Assembly: GCA_945861385.1 (NCBI GenBank)
Contig: CAMAUI010000006.1
Span: 1-64,000 of the forward strand
Source: Prosthecobacter debontii
GTDB taxonomy: Bacteria > Verrucomicrobiota > Verrucomicrobiia > Chthoniobacterales > Chthoniobacteraceae
Length of the DNA stretch: 64,000 bases
Direction of reading: 5' to 3'
In this document: positions 34,701 to 42,290 of the stretch, in pieces
How positions within the stretch are numbered: position 1 is the first letter of the stretch
Layout: each line of letters begins with the position of its first letter
Position numbers and translations under genes: made by a program
The notes under the pieces: generated by a model
What the model was told of the DNA's origin: nothing
Seen by the model: the letters and a program-made list of their open reading frames with translations, nothing else
Databases searched by the model: none

Positions 34701-36558
34701 AACCGCTGTCGTCGCGCAGGGAAACGGAATTTGCGGCTTCTACGGTGACGGTTTCGAAGGCATTCCCCGCATTCGTGAGGGTCACATTCCCCATGGTCTC
34801 CTGGGAAGGAAGGATCGAGAGCGTTCCGGAAACAGTCAGCACGCCACCGAGAGCGACAATGTTCCCGCTGTGTATTGTCAGGTTTTTGCCCACCGCCAGG
34901 GCAATGCCTCCTAAGCCGCTGACATCGCCCTCACTGTTGAGCGAGAACTGGCTGCCGTGTGTGATCTCCGCACTCACCGTGAGGGAGCCGGTGTTGTTGC
35001 CGCCGATTTGCAATATACCGGCAGTCACTTGATCCAACTCGGCATCCGTCAGGCCCAATGTAAGTGGATCCCCGCTCAACACATCCGCTCCCCCGAGATC
35101 GATCAGCGTGCCCGGAGTGCGGGTTGCAATGGTCGTTTGACCGGGGCCGGAGCTGATGCTCCCGCTGGGAATGTCGAGGCTGTCGGCAGTAATGATAATA
35201 CCGGCGCCGCCACCCGAGGAAATCGTCCCGCCACTCTCGATTCGCACCGCGAAGTTGTCAGCAGTGGCGATACCGGTGACACTGACAGAGCCGCCACCCG
35301 ATGTGATACTGCCACCGTTGATGACATCCACGCCGAGATTGGCCGTTCCAGCGCCCGCGGTGCCCGTCACCGTTACCGAGCCTGTCCCGCCGGATGTCAC
35401 CACGCTCGTGTCGCTCACATAAAAACCATAGCATCCGTTGCCTGATGCGGTGCCATCCACCGTGACCGCACCATTTCCCCCCGAGGTGATCACGCTGTTG
35501 ATGGCCACATACACGCCGATGGAACTGTCGTCGTTCCCAATGCCAGTCACCGTCACCGCACCGTCCCCGCCCGAGGTGATCAGCCCATCGCTAATCACCG
35601 TCACCCCATAGCCACCGATGCCGGTCACATCCACATTTCCACCGCCCGATGTGACCGAGGATCCCACCTCATTCACGATCACTCCGAAGTTGATGGCGTT
35701 CATATTCGGAACACCGCCAGTCCCCTGAATCGTCACGCTGCCAGTCGTCCCGCCGATGATATCTCCGCCGAAAGCCACTTGAACGCCATTCTGAGCGACC
35801 GCGGTGCCATCACCTCCTCTGCCCGAGACCGAAATACTTCCCGCACCCGTGATTTGGATGAGCCCGTTATTAAGGAAGACACCCGAAAAGTCCCCGCTCG
35901 TCGGTATGGCTTGTAAATTGGCGCTCAAGTCCAGATTACCATCCACGGTCGTTAGGCTCGATCCGCCAACGAGCACGATGTTGCGCGCAGTCGTCAGCGA
36001 GATCGCGCCGGTGCCGGTGGCGGAAAGATCGGCAATGGCGCTGGCGAGGCTGATCGTGCCTGTCGCCGTCGTGCTCAGCGTCTTGTCGGTCGCGAGCGCG
36101 ATGCTGTTGTTGAAAGTGACGTCGCCGCTCGTGAGCGTGGTGTCGCCGGACAGCGTGAGATCGCTGCTGAACGCGAGCGTGTCCGCGCCGGTCCCGGTAT
36201 TCACCGTGAGATTTGCCGTCAGCTCTGAAAGTGCGAGGAAGACATCGTTCGCTCCATTTTGCGTGAAGCCACCGCCGGCCGTGATCCCGTTGCTCGCATC
36301 GGTAAAATGCAGGTTTACGCCGATGATCGAAACAGTGAGCGACTCGATCTCCCCAGGTCCACCTTGGTCTCCCAGAATCGTGACACTTCCGGTCTCATCC
36401 AGCATCGCCAGCGAGGCCGGGGCGATGCGGCTTTCGAGCACTTCGATGCCGGACGTGCGCCGGTTGAAGTTGCGATGCCACCTGCCAGTTATCGCCGGGA
36501 CTTTTCGTGCTACCAGAGGGCGAAGGGATTGTTGATGGGGCGCGGGATTCTGTTTCAT
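31789..36558 (-). CDS. Giant PATR-type beta-helix surface protein, paralogue 2
   Basis: The protein has 1589 aa. The N-terminus aligns with paralogue 1 over 50 residues (MKQNPAPHQQS, then VLESRIAPA at exactly 40-48) and has no hydrophobic signal peptide. It contains beta-helix repeats, PATR-like strands (SYGGTTTIGAGTIEV) and a shared block LGLTDAELDQVTAG. The last 500 residues include GFTPGTDLIWGNADDIAA, matched in paralogue 1 by GIDPGTDHIWGNADDVAA, and end ...IRFRIV. No membrane barrel or sorting tail is seen. It is the first gene of the minus-strand exoprotein cluster. Surface localisation is inferred from composition and family. Confidence 0.8.
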   Translation of the reverse strand: MKQNPAPHQQSLRPLVARKVPAITGRWHRNFNRRTSGIEVLESRIAPASLAMLDETGSVTILGDQGGPGEIESLTVSIIGVNLHFTDASNGITAGGGFTQNGANDVFLALSELTANLTVNTGTGADTLAFSSDLTLSGDTTLTSGDVTFNNSIALATDKTLSTTATGTISLASAIADLSATGTGAISLTTARNIVLVGGSSLTTVDGNLDLSANLQAIPTSGDFSGVFLNNGLIQITGAGSISVSGRGGDGTAVAQNGVQVAFGGDIIGGTTGSVTIQGTGGVPNMNAINFGVIVNEVGSSVTSGGGNVDVTGIGGYGVTVISDGLITSGGDGAVTVTGIGNDDSSIGVYVAINSVITSGGNGAVTVDGTASGNGCYGFYVSDTSVVTSGGTGSVTVTGTAGAGTANLGVDVINGGSITSGGGSVSVTGIATADNFAVRIESGGTISSGGGAGIIITADSLDIPSGSISSGPGQTTIATRTPGTLIDLGGADVLSGDPLTLGLTDAELDQVTAGILQIGGNNTGSLTVSAEITHGSQFSLNSEGDVSGLGGIALAVGKNLTIHSGNIVALGGVLTVSGTLSILPSQETMGNVTLTNAGNAFETVTVEAANSVSLRDDSGFNLGPISINNLLTVESAGLITQSDPLSADSLTKLGVGTLILSASNSYGGTTTIGAGTIEVAASGSLPVSPLVLNGGSIFYNTGGSESGGDVTLNANSTVQVGANTSVFWTGNLIGPGRTLTKTGPGILSHGNDPSPLVTIAGVSVSEGAIVNFASGGFGTGPIDIAPGAALWVDTIEGQAVTMSNAITFRGGAGESVVFGGLTIPGALVLRSGGGGDGIFTGSLTLIGNNTINTEGGGIIFAGRDVRAPGIVRPPINTEGGGIIFAGVVSGAGTFTKISANTLTLGSRLNTFGSASAITVEAGILKIGLDAGFPGVTAASNGMLGDLGNSLVFSGGNLAVTNGFITTRHFTRTVDTNIDIAAGTLKLTGTVDGTGVITQTGAGSLAFGENFTGATVVNTETGPVAVGAAKFALEGEGSAVITIVSDGLGGKKIEEIALTGTTAATEIEIKGPTTAGATLVVESITSTDPEPEIASITLRKGVILGDGVADDVPDINIAGKIGKLTVDTVMPNTIIRLGYGLTYDNLGDETTPDTYNNHPDVVIKSITGPGVIIDVTGDGQPAGTGGGGLGKVVISSWIGAGTIRTTQGIGSFTLRTGDCNVVFEVDADHRGELTTANVGKMVIQNGSWGSSGNEIEGNVGSFSAVGFLAGATFTAGSFTKFTVKTGTFAGTATFTKPDATEVGTISVGSDFLGNITSAASIKNVNVKGEFKGSLVAQSIGSITAFLFNGTKPTDAGDYGSENRHNIVALNGSLGTLKTKSGGIAHYDIYAATLAGGIAVKALSGPGVDDVTFDAAQILSITSNLPIVDSVFAARDRIGKISIGDKINFSGATNAKFLSGVNLGGDGVLAGAVADTYTLAATIGRITIKGAMAQTVISAGFTPGTDLIWGNADDIAALTGVIPILPLKVIDAIALATVLGETTNDPVSNTIQAASFKGIKVDALAILLAGFPKDVATGQTGTADDIRFRIV
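33902..34010 (-). repeat. 72-bp in-frame duplication in paralogue 2
   Basis: A 37-bp string beginning CCCGCGAATATGATACCACC occurs at 33902 and again at 33974, exactly 72 bp apart. The duplication adds 24 residues in frame, so INTEGGGIIFAG is read twice. The bases between the copies do not repeat. Confidence 0.85.
35210..35850 (-). repeat. Gly-rich beta-helix repeat block in paralogue 2
   Basis: Five to six units of 30-45 residues follow the pattern G-V-----I-SGG-G-VTVTG, for example SDGLITSGGDGAVTVTGIG, NSVITSGGNGAVTVDGTA and TSVVTSGGTGSVTVTGTA. This corresponds to the block at 28230-28900 in paralogue 1. Confidence 0.65.
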
Positions 36559-36804
36559 GGCGTGGACGATGGTTGGGATTTGTTATTGTGGAACACTCGC
36601 AGGCTCTGAAGGAATGACAGGCTCCGCAGAGGTTTGTCCGCACCTGTTTTGGATATTCTTTCGACCTCGGCTGCCAAACTACCGCCGACCGCACCGCTGG
36701 CAATCAATTACTCGTTACAATCAGCCCTGCCGCGTCGCGGCATCGCGTAGCAGCAAGCTGGCAGCTTGCTCCACACACTCGTGAGCACGTAACTTCCGCG
36801 CGCT
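36559..36804. other. Duplicated 5' flank of PATR paralogue 2
   Basis: There is no gene in this stretch. It aligns over its whole length with 31339-31570, the flank upstream of paralogue 1: both have GGTTGGGA near the start codon, a CCGCAC-TGTT-GG block, TGCCAA(A/G)CTAC, CACCGCTGGCAA and then the same palindrome. It should hold the promoter and a leader of about 150 nt for the giant gene on the minus strand, and the short leader of lpxI on the plus strand. Confidence 0.65.
36752..36775. repeat. REP-like palindromic repeat, copy 3
   Basis: GCAAGCT-GGC-AGCTTGC followed by TCCACACA occupies the same relative position upstream of PATR paralogue 2 as copy 2 does upstream of paralogue 1. It also lies about 30 bp before lpxI. 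Confidence 0.65.
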
Positions 36805-37620
36805 TTGGAAACGCCCGAAACACTCGCCATCATCGCCGGCAACGGCACCTACCCGTTTGCCATGGCGCACGGCGCGCGCAAGGCGGGCGTGAAACGCATC
36901 GTGGCCGTGGGCTTCAGCGGCGAGACTCGCGAGGAGCTTGCTCGCGAGGTGGACGACATCGCGTGGCTTCGAGTCGGCCAGCTCGGGAAATTGCTCGCCT
37001 ATATTGAAAAATCCGGCGCCCGCGCAGCCGTGATGGCCGGGCAGATCGCGCCAAAAAACCTCTTCGACCTCCGCCCGGATTTCAAAACGCTCTTTCTCCT
37101 CGCAAAGCTCAAGCGCCGCAATGCCGAGACGATCTTCCGCGCCATCGGCGACGAACTGGAAGGCATCGGCTGCCCGCTGATCCCTGCGACCACTTTCATG
37201 GAGGACCACCTCGCCGGCAGCGGGCTCCTTTTCGGCCCGAAGCTGAAGCCGCGCGTCGGGGACGACCTCCGTTTCGGACACGAAATCGCGAGGGAAGTCG
37301 CGCGGCTCGACATCGGCCAGACAGTGCTCGTGAAAAACGGCACCGTCCTCGCCGTCGAAGGTTTCGAGGGCACGAATGAGTGCATCAAGCGCGGCGGCGC
37401 GCTCGGGCGCGGCGGCGCTGTGATGGTGAAAGTCAGCAAGCCGGGGCAGGATTTGCGGTTCGATGTCCCAGTCGTCGGCCCCATCACCATCGAGTCATGC
37501 GCCGCCGCCGGCGTCCACGTCATCGGCATCGAGGCCGGGCACACGATCATCCTTGAACGCCAGCACGTCGCGGAACTGGCGGCAAAAAACAAAGTCGCCC
37601 TGTTCGGGCTCGGCGAATGA
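36805..37620 (+). CDS. lpxI: UDP-2,3-diacylglucosamine pyrophosphatase, LpxI type
   Basis: The 271-aa protein starts at a TTG (36805), directly before ETPETLAIIAGNGTYPFAMA. That is the usual LpxI opening with the LAIIAGNG-LP motif. Other family blocks are AGQIAPKNLF, GCPLIPATTF, VLVKNGTVLAVEGFEGTN and the C-terminal FDVPVVGPITIE. LpxI hydrolyses UDP-diacylglucosamine to lipid X in lipid A synthesis and replaces LpxH in many non-enteric Gram-negatives. The next gene overlaps it by 4 bp (ATGA), which ties the oxidoreductase to lipid A metabolism. Confidence 0.92.
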   Translation: METPETLAIIAGNGTYPFAMAHGARKAGVKRIVAVGFSGETREELAREVDDIAWLRVGQLGKLLAYIEKSGARAAVMAGQIAPKNLFDLRPDFKTLFLLAKLKRRNAETIFRAIGDELEGIGCPLIPATTFMEDHLAGSGLLFGPKLKPRVGDDLRFGHEIAREVARLDIGQTVLVKNGTVLAVEGFEGTNECIKRGGALGRGGAVMVKVSKPGQDLRFDVPVVGPITIESCAAAGVHVIGIEAGHTIILERQHVAELAAKNKVALFGLGE

Positions 37621-38624
37621 GCACTTCCACAATCCGCATCGGTGTCGTCGGCACCGGCAGCATGGGGAAAAACCATGCCCGCATCTTCGCGGAAATCCCC
37701 GGCGCCCGTTTCACCGCCGTCCTCGACCAGGATTCCGTGACCGCCCGCGAGATCGCCGGCAAGTACGGCGCGCAGGCCGTCGCCGACCTCGATGCGTTCG
37801 CCGACTCGGTGGATGCCGCCACCATCGCAACGCCCACGTCCTCCCATTTCGAAATCGCCAAGGCCCTCCTTGAGCGCGGCAAACACGTCCTCGTCGAGAA
37901 GCCGTTCACGGAAACGCCCGGCCAGGCCCGCGAACTGTGCGACCTCGCGCAGCAGCGCGGCCTCGTCCTGCAAGTCGGCCACATCGAACGCTTCAACCCC
38001 GTCATGTCCGCCCTCGAGTCCCGCCTCAACGCCCCGCGCTTCATCGAAGCCACGCGCCTTTCGCCATATCCCGGTCGCAGCCTCGATGTCGGCGTCGTGC
38101 TCGACGTGATGATCCACGACCTCGAGATCATCCTCCACCTTGTCCGCTCCCCGTGGGTGCAGGTGGACGCGGTGGGTGTTCCCATTTTGAGCAAACGCGA
38201 AGACATCGCCAATGTCCGCATCCGCTTCGAGAACGGCTGCGTCGCGAATATCACCGCATCGCGGATCAGCCAGGAAAAGGTTCGCAAAATCCGCGTCTTC
38301 CAAAGCGACGCCTATCTCTCGCTCGATTACCAGCGGCAGGAGGGCTACCTGCTCCGGCTCGCGCGCGAAGGGGAAAAGGAAAGCTCGCTGCTCGGGAAAA
38401 TCCTGGGCGCTGCAAGCGGAGGCACCATCGTCACCGAATTTGCCGGCAAACGTCTCGTACGCGAACCCGTCGCCATCGAAAAAGATGAGCCCCTCAAGCG
38501 TGAACTCGTCTCCTTCGTCGAGTGCGCCCGCGCCGGTGTGCAACCGAAAGTGAGCGGACGCGAAGCCACTGCCGCCCTCGAACTGGCGCTGGAAATTTCC
38601 CGGCAAATCGAAGCAGCGAGGTAG
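37617..38624 (+). CDS. Gfo/Idh/MocA oxidoreductase linked to lipid A synthesis
   Basis: The 335-aa protein has the NAD-binding loop GVVGTGSMGKNHA at the N-terminus, EKPF at about residue 100 (LVEKPFTETPG) and a C-terminal alpha/beta domain. It overlaps lpxI by ATGA. In many deltaproteobacteria and other Gram-negatives a gene of this family stands between lpxI and lpxB. Related GnnA enzymes oxidise the 3-position of UDP-GlcNAc so that amide-linked lipid A can be made. Whether this one does so is inference, because no GnnB-like aminotransferase gene is in view. Confidence 0.85.
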   Translation: MSTSTIRIGVVGTGSMGKNHARIFAEIPGARFTAVLDQDSVTAREIAGKYGAQAVADLDAFADSVDAATIATPTSSHFEIAKALLERGKHVLVEKPFTETPGQARELCDLAQQRGLVLQVGHIERFNPVMSALESRLNAPRFIEATRLSPYPGRSLDVGVVLDVMIHDLEIILHLVRSPWVQVDAVGVPILSKREDIANVRIRFENGCVANITASRISQEKVRKIRVFQSDAYLSLDYQRQEGYLLRLAREGEKESSLLGKILGAASGGTIVTEFAGKRLVREPVAIEKDEPLKRELVSFVECARAGVQPKVSGREATAALELALEISRQIEAAR

Positions 38625-38758
38625 CCGTCACTTTTTTGAGGCTTTGCGGATCTTGCAGGCGGCTCGTCCGTCTTGAAGATTGGCCATCTCTCTGGGTGGC
38701 ATGGCACTTATCTGGCTTTGTTTTTGAGTCCGAGGGCCGACCCGCAGCCTGCCGGAGC

Positions 38759-41290
38759 ATGACATTACCAGCATTGAAATCCGATCCACTCTCACGCCTG
38801 GCTGAGGAGGCAAAGGCGCGTTTCATCAAGATTCTGGAGGCGACGACGGACGTGGTGGCGATGATGGATCGCACGGGGCGGCTGCTTTATCTGAATATCG
38901 CCGGACGGCGGCTCTTCGGGTGGACGGAGGACGAGGAGGCTGAAACCCACAAGCTCGAGGAGATGCATCCCTCCTGGGCGTATGAAGTCATCCGGCACGA
39001 GGCAATCCCGACGGCGATGGAGATCGGCTGCTGGAGTGGGGAGGCTGCTCTGCGCGCGGAGGGCGGGCGCGAGATTCCGATCCTCCAGGTCATTCTCGCG
39101 CACACGGACAGCAGCGGGGAGGTGGAGTTTCTGTCCACGATCTGCCGGGACATCAGCGAACGAAAGCAGAAGGAACTCGAGCAGATCGAGTGGGCGAACC
39201 GCTACGATGCGGCCATCCGTGCGAGCGGTCAGTTGTTGTTCGACTGGGACTCGGTTTCCGGGGAGATCACCTACGGCGGCGATGTGGCGAGTCTGTTCGG
39301 CTGCGCGGGCGATGGATTGGCCGGCGGGATGGACCGACTCCGGCAGTTCATCGTCCCCGAGGATTTGCCGGGCTTCGATGCGGCGATTGAGGCGGTGCTG
39401 CTCACGCGCGATCCATTCCGCCACGAGTTCCGCATGCGCTGGGACAGCGGCAGGGAGCTCATCGTGAATGCGCAGGGCTTCTTCTTCCTCGACCGCTTGG
39501 GGCGCATCGGGCGGATGGTGGGATTTTTGAAGGATGTGACGGTCGAACGCACGGCGGAGAGCGCGATCCAGATCGCGAACGAACGGCTCGAACAGCGCGT
39601 GGCCGAGCGCACGCAGGCGCTGGAGCGCGCCGCGGTGGAATTGCAGGACAATGCGCGGCAGCAGGAGGCCGTGGCAAAGCTCGGGCAGGTCGCGCTTTTC
39701 GGACTGGATCTGCCGGGTTTGCTGAAGAAGGCGGTGGAGACAGTCCGCTCTGTCCTGCGCGCGGACATGGCGAGTGTCCTTGATTTTTCGCCGGACGCGG
39801 GGGTGTTCGTTGTCCGCGCGCAGAGCGGGTGGCCGAGCGAGGAGAGTCCGCCGTTTATCAAGGGAGGCATGGATTCGCAAAGCGGCTACACACTGAGGAG
39901 CGGGAAGCCGGTGGTGTCGCGCGATTTTGAGAGGGAGGATCGCTTCCATCCCTCGGAGTGTGTGAGGAAGGCGGGATGCAGGAGCGGGATTTCCGCTGGC
40001 ATCCAGGCGGGCGAACGTCCACTGGGGGTGCTTTGCGCGTTCTCGCGGGAGGTGCGGGATTACAGTTCCGACGAAGTGAGTTTTCTCCAGAGCGTCGCAT
40101 ACGTGATCACCTCCGCAATCGAGCGCAACCGTGTGGAGGAGGACGCGCGGAAGGCCCAAAAGGACGCGGAAGCGGCGAACCGGGCGAAGAGTGAGTTTCT
40201 TTCGCGGATGAGCCACGAGCTTCGCACGCCACTGAATGCGATTCTCGGGTTCACGCAGATTCTGGAGATGGATGCCCACACGCCAGCCCAGGCGGAAAGC
40301 ATCCAGCACATCTCCCGGGCCGGCGCGAATCTCCTGGCTCTCATCAACGAGGTGCTCGACATCGCGCGCATCGAATCCGGGAGGATGCAGTTCCACCTGG
40401 CGAGTGTTGATCTCATCCCGCTGCTCCGCGAAGCATCCGCGATCTCGGCGCCGCTGGCCTCCAGTCATGCGGTGAGCATTCAGACCGCCGGCGATCTGCC
40501 TGCATGCGCGTGTATTTCCGCGGACGCGGAGCGATTGAAGCAGGTTTTCCTCAACCTGATTTCCAACGCGGTGAAATTCAACCGCCCGGAGGGAACGGTG
40601 ACCATCGCGGTGAATCGCGGGGAGGATGACTTCTGGCGGATCAATGTGACCGACACGGGACATGGGATTTCCGAGGAGCAGCTTGATCGCGTCTTTCTTC
40701 CGTTCGACCGGCTGGCTACTACCGAAAGGGGCACCGGCCTTGGGCTCACGCTCTCGAAGAAACTGGTGTGCGCGTTCAACGGGCGCATCGGTGCGACGAG
40801 CGCAGTGGGGAAAGGCAGCACGTTCTGGGTGGAATTCCCCGCGATCGAGCCGCCCGCCCCGCAACCCCGGGACGATGATGATGCAAGCACGCTGAAGCCC
40901 GCACCAAAATCCGCCACTGTCCAAAGGAAGAAGCTTCTTTATATCGAGGACGACATCGCCAATTTCTACCTCCTCGAACGGATCATCAGCACACGCGACG
41001 ACATCGAACTTCTCCCGGCGATCCAGGGGAGCATCGGCATTGATCTCGCCCGCGAACATCGTCCCCAGGCGATCCTGCTCGACATGAATCTACCGGACAT
41101 GACCGGCGAACAGGTGTTGCAAATTCTGAAGGCGGATCCTTCGACCGCGGCGATTCCCGTGATCGTGGTCACCGGGGGTCTGGCCTTGGAGAGGCCCGAA
41201 CTGATCCATGAACTCGGCGCTGTGGACATCCTCGCCAAACCTTACCGGATTGACCGCCTTCTCACGCTGCTCGACAGCGTCCTGGCGTGA
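38759..41290 (+). CDS. PAS-PAS-GAF hybrid sensor histidine kinase
   Basis: The 843-aa protein has no membrane segment, so it is a cytosolic sensor. Domains in order are PAS (about 20-140, DVVAMMDRTGRLLYLNIAG), a second PAS (about 150-275), a coiled coil with RVAERTQALERA, and GAF (about 316-460). HisKA follows with phospho-acceptor His486 in RMSHELRTPLNAILGF, then HATPase with NLISNAVKF, DTGHGI and GTGLGLTLSKKL. A C-terminal receiver domain carries Asp775 in ILLDMNLPDMTGEQ. The ATG at 38759 is preferred, since sequence upstream of it is not family-like. No response-regulator gene is adjacent. The GAF and PAS ligands are unknown. Confidence 0.9.
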   Translation: MTLPALKSDPLSRLAEEAKARFIKILEATTDVVAMMDRTGRLLYLNIAGRRLFGWTEDEEAETHKLEEMHPSWAYEVIRHEAIPTAMEIGCWSGEAALRAEGGREIPILQVILAHTDSSGEVEFLSTICRDISERKQKELEQIEWANRYDAAIRASGQLLFDWDSVSGEITYGGDVASLFGCAGDGLAGGMDRLRQFIVPEDLPGFDAAIEAVLLTRDPFRHEFRMRWDSGRELIVNAQGFFFLDRLGRIGRMVGFLKDVTVERTAESAIQIANERLEQRVAERTQALERAAVELQDNARQQEAVAKLGQVALFGLDLPGLLKKAVETVRSVLRADMASVLDFSPDAGVFVVRAQSGWPSEESPPFIKGGMDSQSGYTLRSGKPVVSRDFEREDRFHPSECVRKAGCRSGISAGIQAGERPLGVLCAFSREVRDYSSDEVSFLQSVAYVITSAIERNRVEEDARKAQKDAEAANRAKSEFLSRMSHELRTPLNAILGFTQILEMDAHTPAQAESIQHISRAGANLLALINEVLDIARIESGRMQFHLASVDLIPLLREASAISAPLASSHAVSIQTAGDLPACACISADAERLKQVFLNLISNAVKFNRPEGTVTIAVNRGEDDFWRINVTDTGHGISEEQLDRVFLPFDRLATTERGTGLGLTLSKKLVCAFNGRIGATSAVGKGSTFWVEFPAIEPPAPQPRDDDDASTLKPAPKSATVQRKKLLYIEDDIANFYLLERIISTRDDIELLPAIQGSIGIDLAREHRPQAILLDMNLPDMTGEQVLQILKADPSTAAIPVIVVTGGLALERPELIHELGAVDILAKPYRIDRLLTLLDSVLA

Positions 41291-41340
41291 GCACACGGCA
41301 TCGCCTGGTCCACGCCGGCTGAATTCTCCCCCGCCCTCTG

Positions 41341-41787
41341 CTACTCCTCCTCGGTCACATTGAAACTCACGCTTGTGATCCCGGCAACCGCGCACGCATC
41401 GAGAACCTCCATCGTCCGCTGGTGGCGGCTCTTTGCCTCGCTTGCAACGGTCACCTGGCAGGGCGTCTTTGCGGCATCGCAGTTCTGCTTCACACGCATC
41501 AGAATGCCGCGGAGATTTTCGAGCTGGTGATCGTCGGCCTTCCCCACCGGTTCCTCGTTGAAGAGCACCTCTCCCGTCGTGGTGATCTGGATCACCTGCT
41601 CCTCGACGAACTGCGCCTCGCGCGCCGTGTCCACGGTTCCCGGCAGCGTGCAGTTGTGCTCCTTCTCGACCTTCACGGCACCCGCCATCACCATAAAAAA
41701 CAGCATGATGACGAATACCACGTCAATCATCGGGGCGATCTGAAAGCCGAGCGTTCCTTCGTTTGTGTCGAGCTTGAGCGCCTTCAA
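41341..41787 (-). CDS. exbD: ExbD/TolR-type biopolymer transport protein (second)
   Basis: The 148-aa protein has a short cytosolic N-terminus, then one membrane helix beginning FQIAPMIDVVFVIMLFFMVM, with the Asp needed for proton coupling, and a periplasmic domain. Its ATG overlaps the stop of the first exbD by 4 bp. Paired ExbD paralogues after one ExbB are common in this phylum. The two may form a heteromeric plug in the ExbB pore. Confidence 0.9.
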   Translation of the reverse strand: MKALKLDTNEGTLGFQIAPMIDVVFVIMLFFMVMAGAVKVEKEHNCTLPGTVDTAREAQFVEEQVIQITTTGEVLFNEEPVGKADDHQLENLRGILMRVKQNCDAAKTPCQVTVASEAKSRHQRTMEVLDACAVAGITSVSFNVTEEE

Positions 41788-42251
41788 TTTCCGTCGCCCT
41801 CCTTGTTATAGACTCCGAATGCAATGTCCTCGATCCCGGCCTGCCCGGCGATGTCCATCACTCGATTGATGACCAGCGCGTGCGTGTCCCTGTCGCCGCG
41901 AATCACCAGCCGGTATTTCGGGTTGGGCCCTTTCGCGGGCGTGCGGTCGTTGATTGCCTTCATCAGCTTCAACTGCGGAGCCAGCAGTTTGAGCTCCTTG
42001 TATTCGCGCCCGTCGAGCACATAGCTGGCCTTCTCCGTCTTCAGATCCCAGCGCACGTTCACGATCGCCTCGTTCCGCATTTGATCCTTTTTCAGCGCGT
42101 TGGGGGCGATCGGCAGCGGCATCTTCTCAACCTTTGAGACCTGCGACGATGTGATGCTCATGAAAAAAATGAGCAGCACCAGCAGCACGTCAATCATCGG
42201 TGCGATCTGGAATTCCGGATCGCCATCGCCTCCGCCACCTCCGCCGCCCAT
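41784..42251 (-). CDS. exbD: ExbD/TolR-type biopolymer transport protein (first)
   Basis: The 155-aa protein has an unusual poly-glycine start (MGGGGGGGDGD), then FQIAPMIDVLLVLLIFFMSI with the coupling Asp, and a periplasmic domain ending in an IEDIAFGVY strand. It lies 39 bp after the exbB stop. With ExbB it converts the proton gradient into mechanical work for TonB-like or Tol-like partners. No tonB is in the window. Confidence 0.9.
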   Translation of the reverse strand: MGGGGGGGDGDPEFQIAPMIDVLLVLLIFFMSITSSQVSKVEKMPLPIAPNALKKDQMRNEAIVNVRWDLKTEKASYVLDGREYKELKLLAPQLKLMKAINDRTPAKGPNPKYRLVIRGDRDTHALVINRVMDIAGQAGIEDIAFGVYNKEGDGN

Positions 42252-42290
42252 GTCAGCAAATCCTCCGCTTCATGGTTCCCTGAAAAAGCA

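Noticed and set aside
22835-36558. Classical two-partner secretion or type V autotransporter locus
   Set aside because: No TpsB/Omp85 gene and no C-terminal barrel are present in the window. Only the TPS domain is seen.
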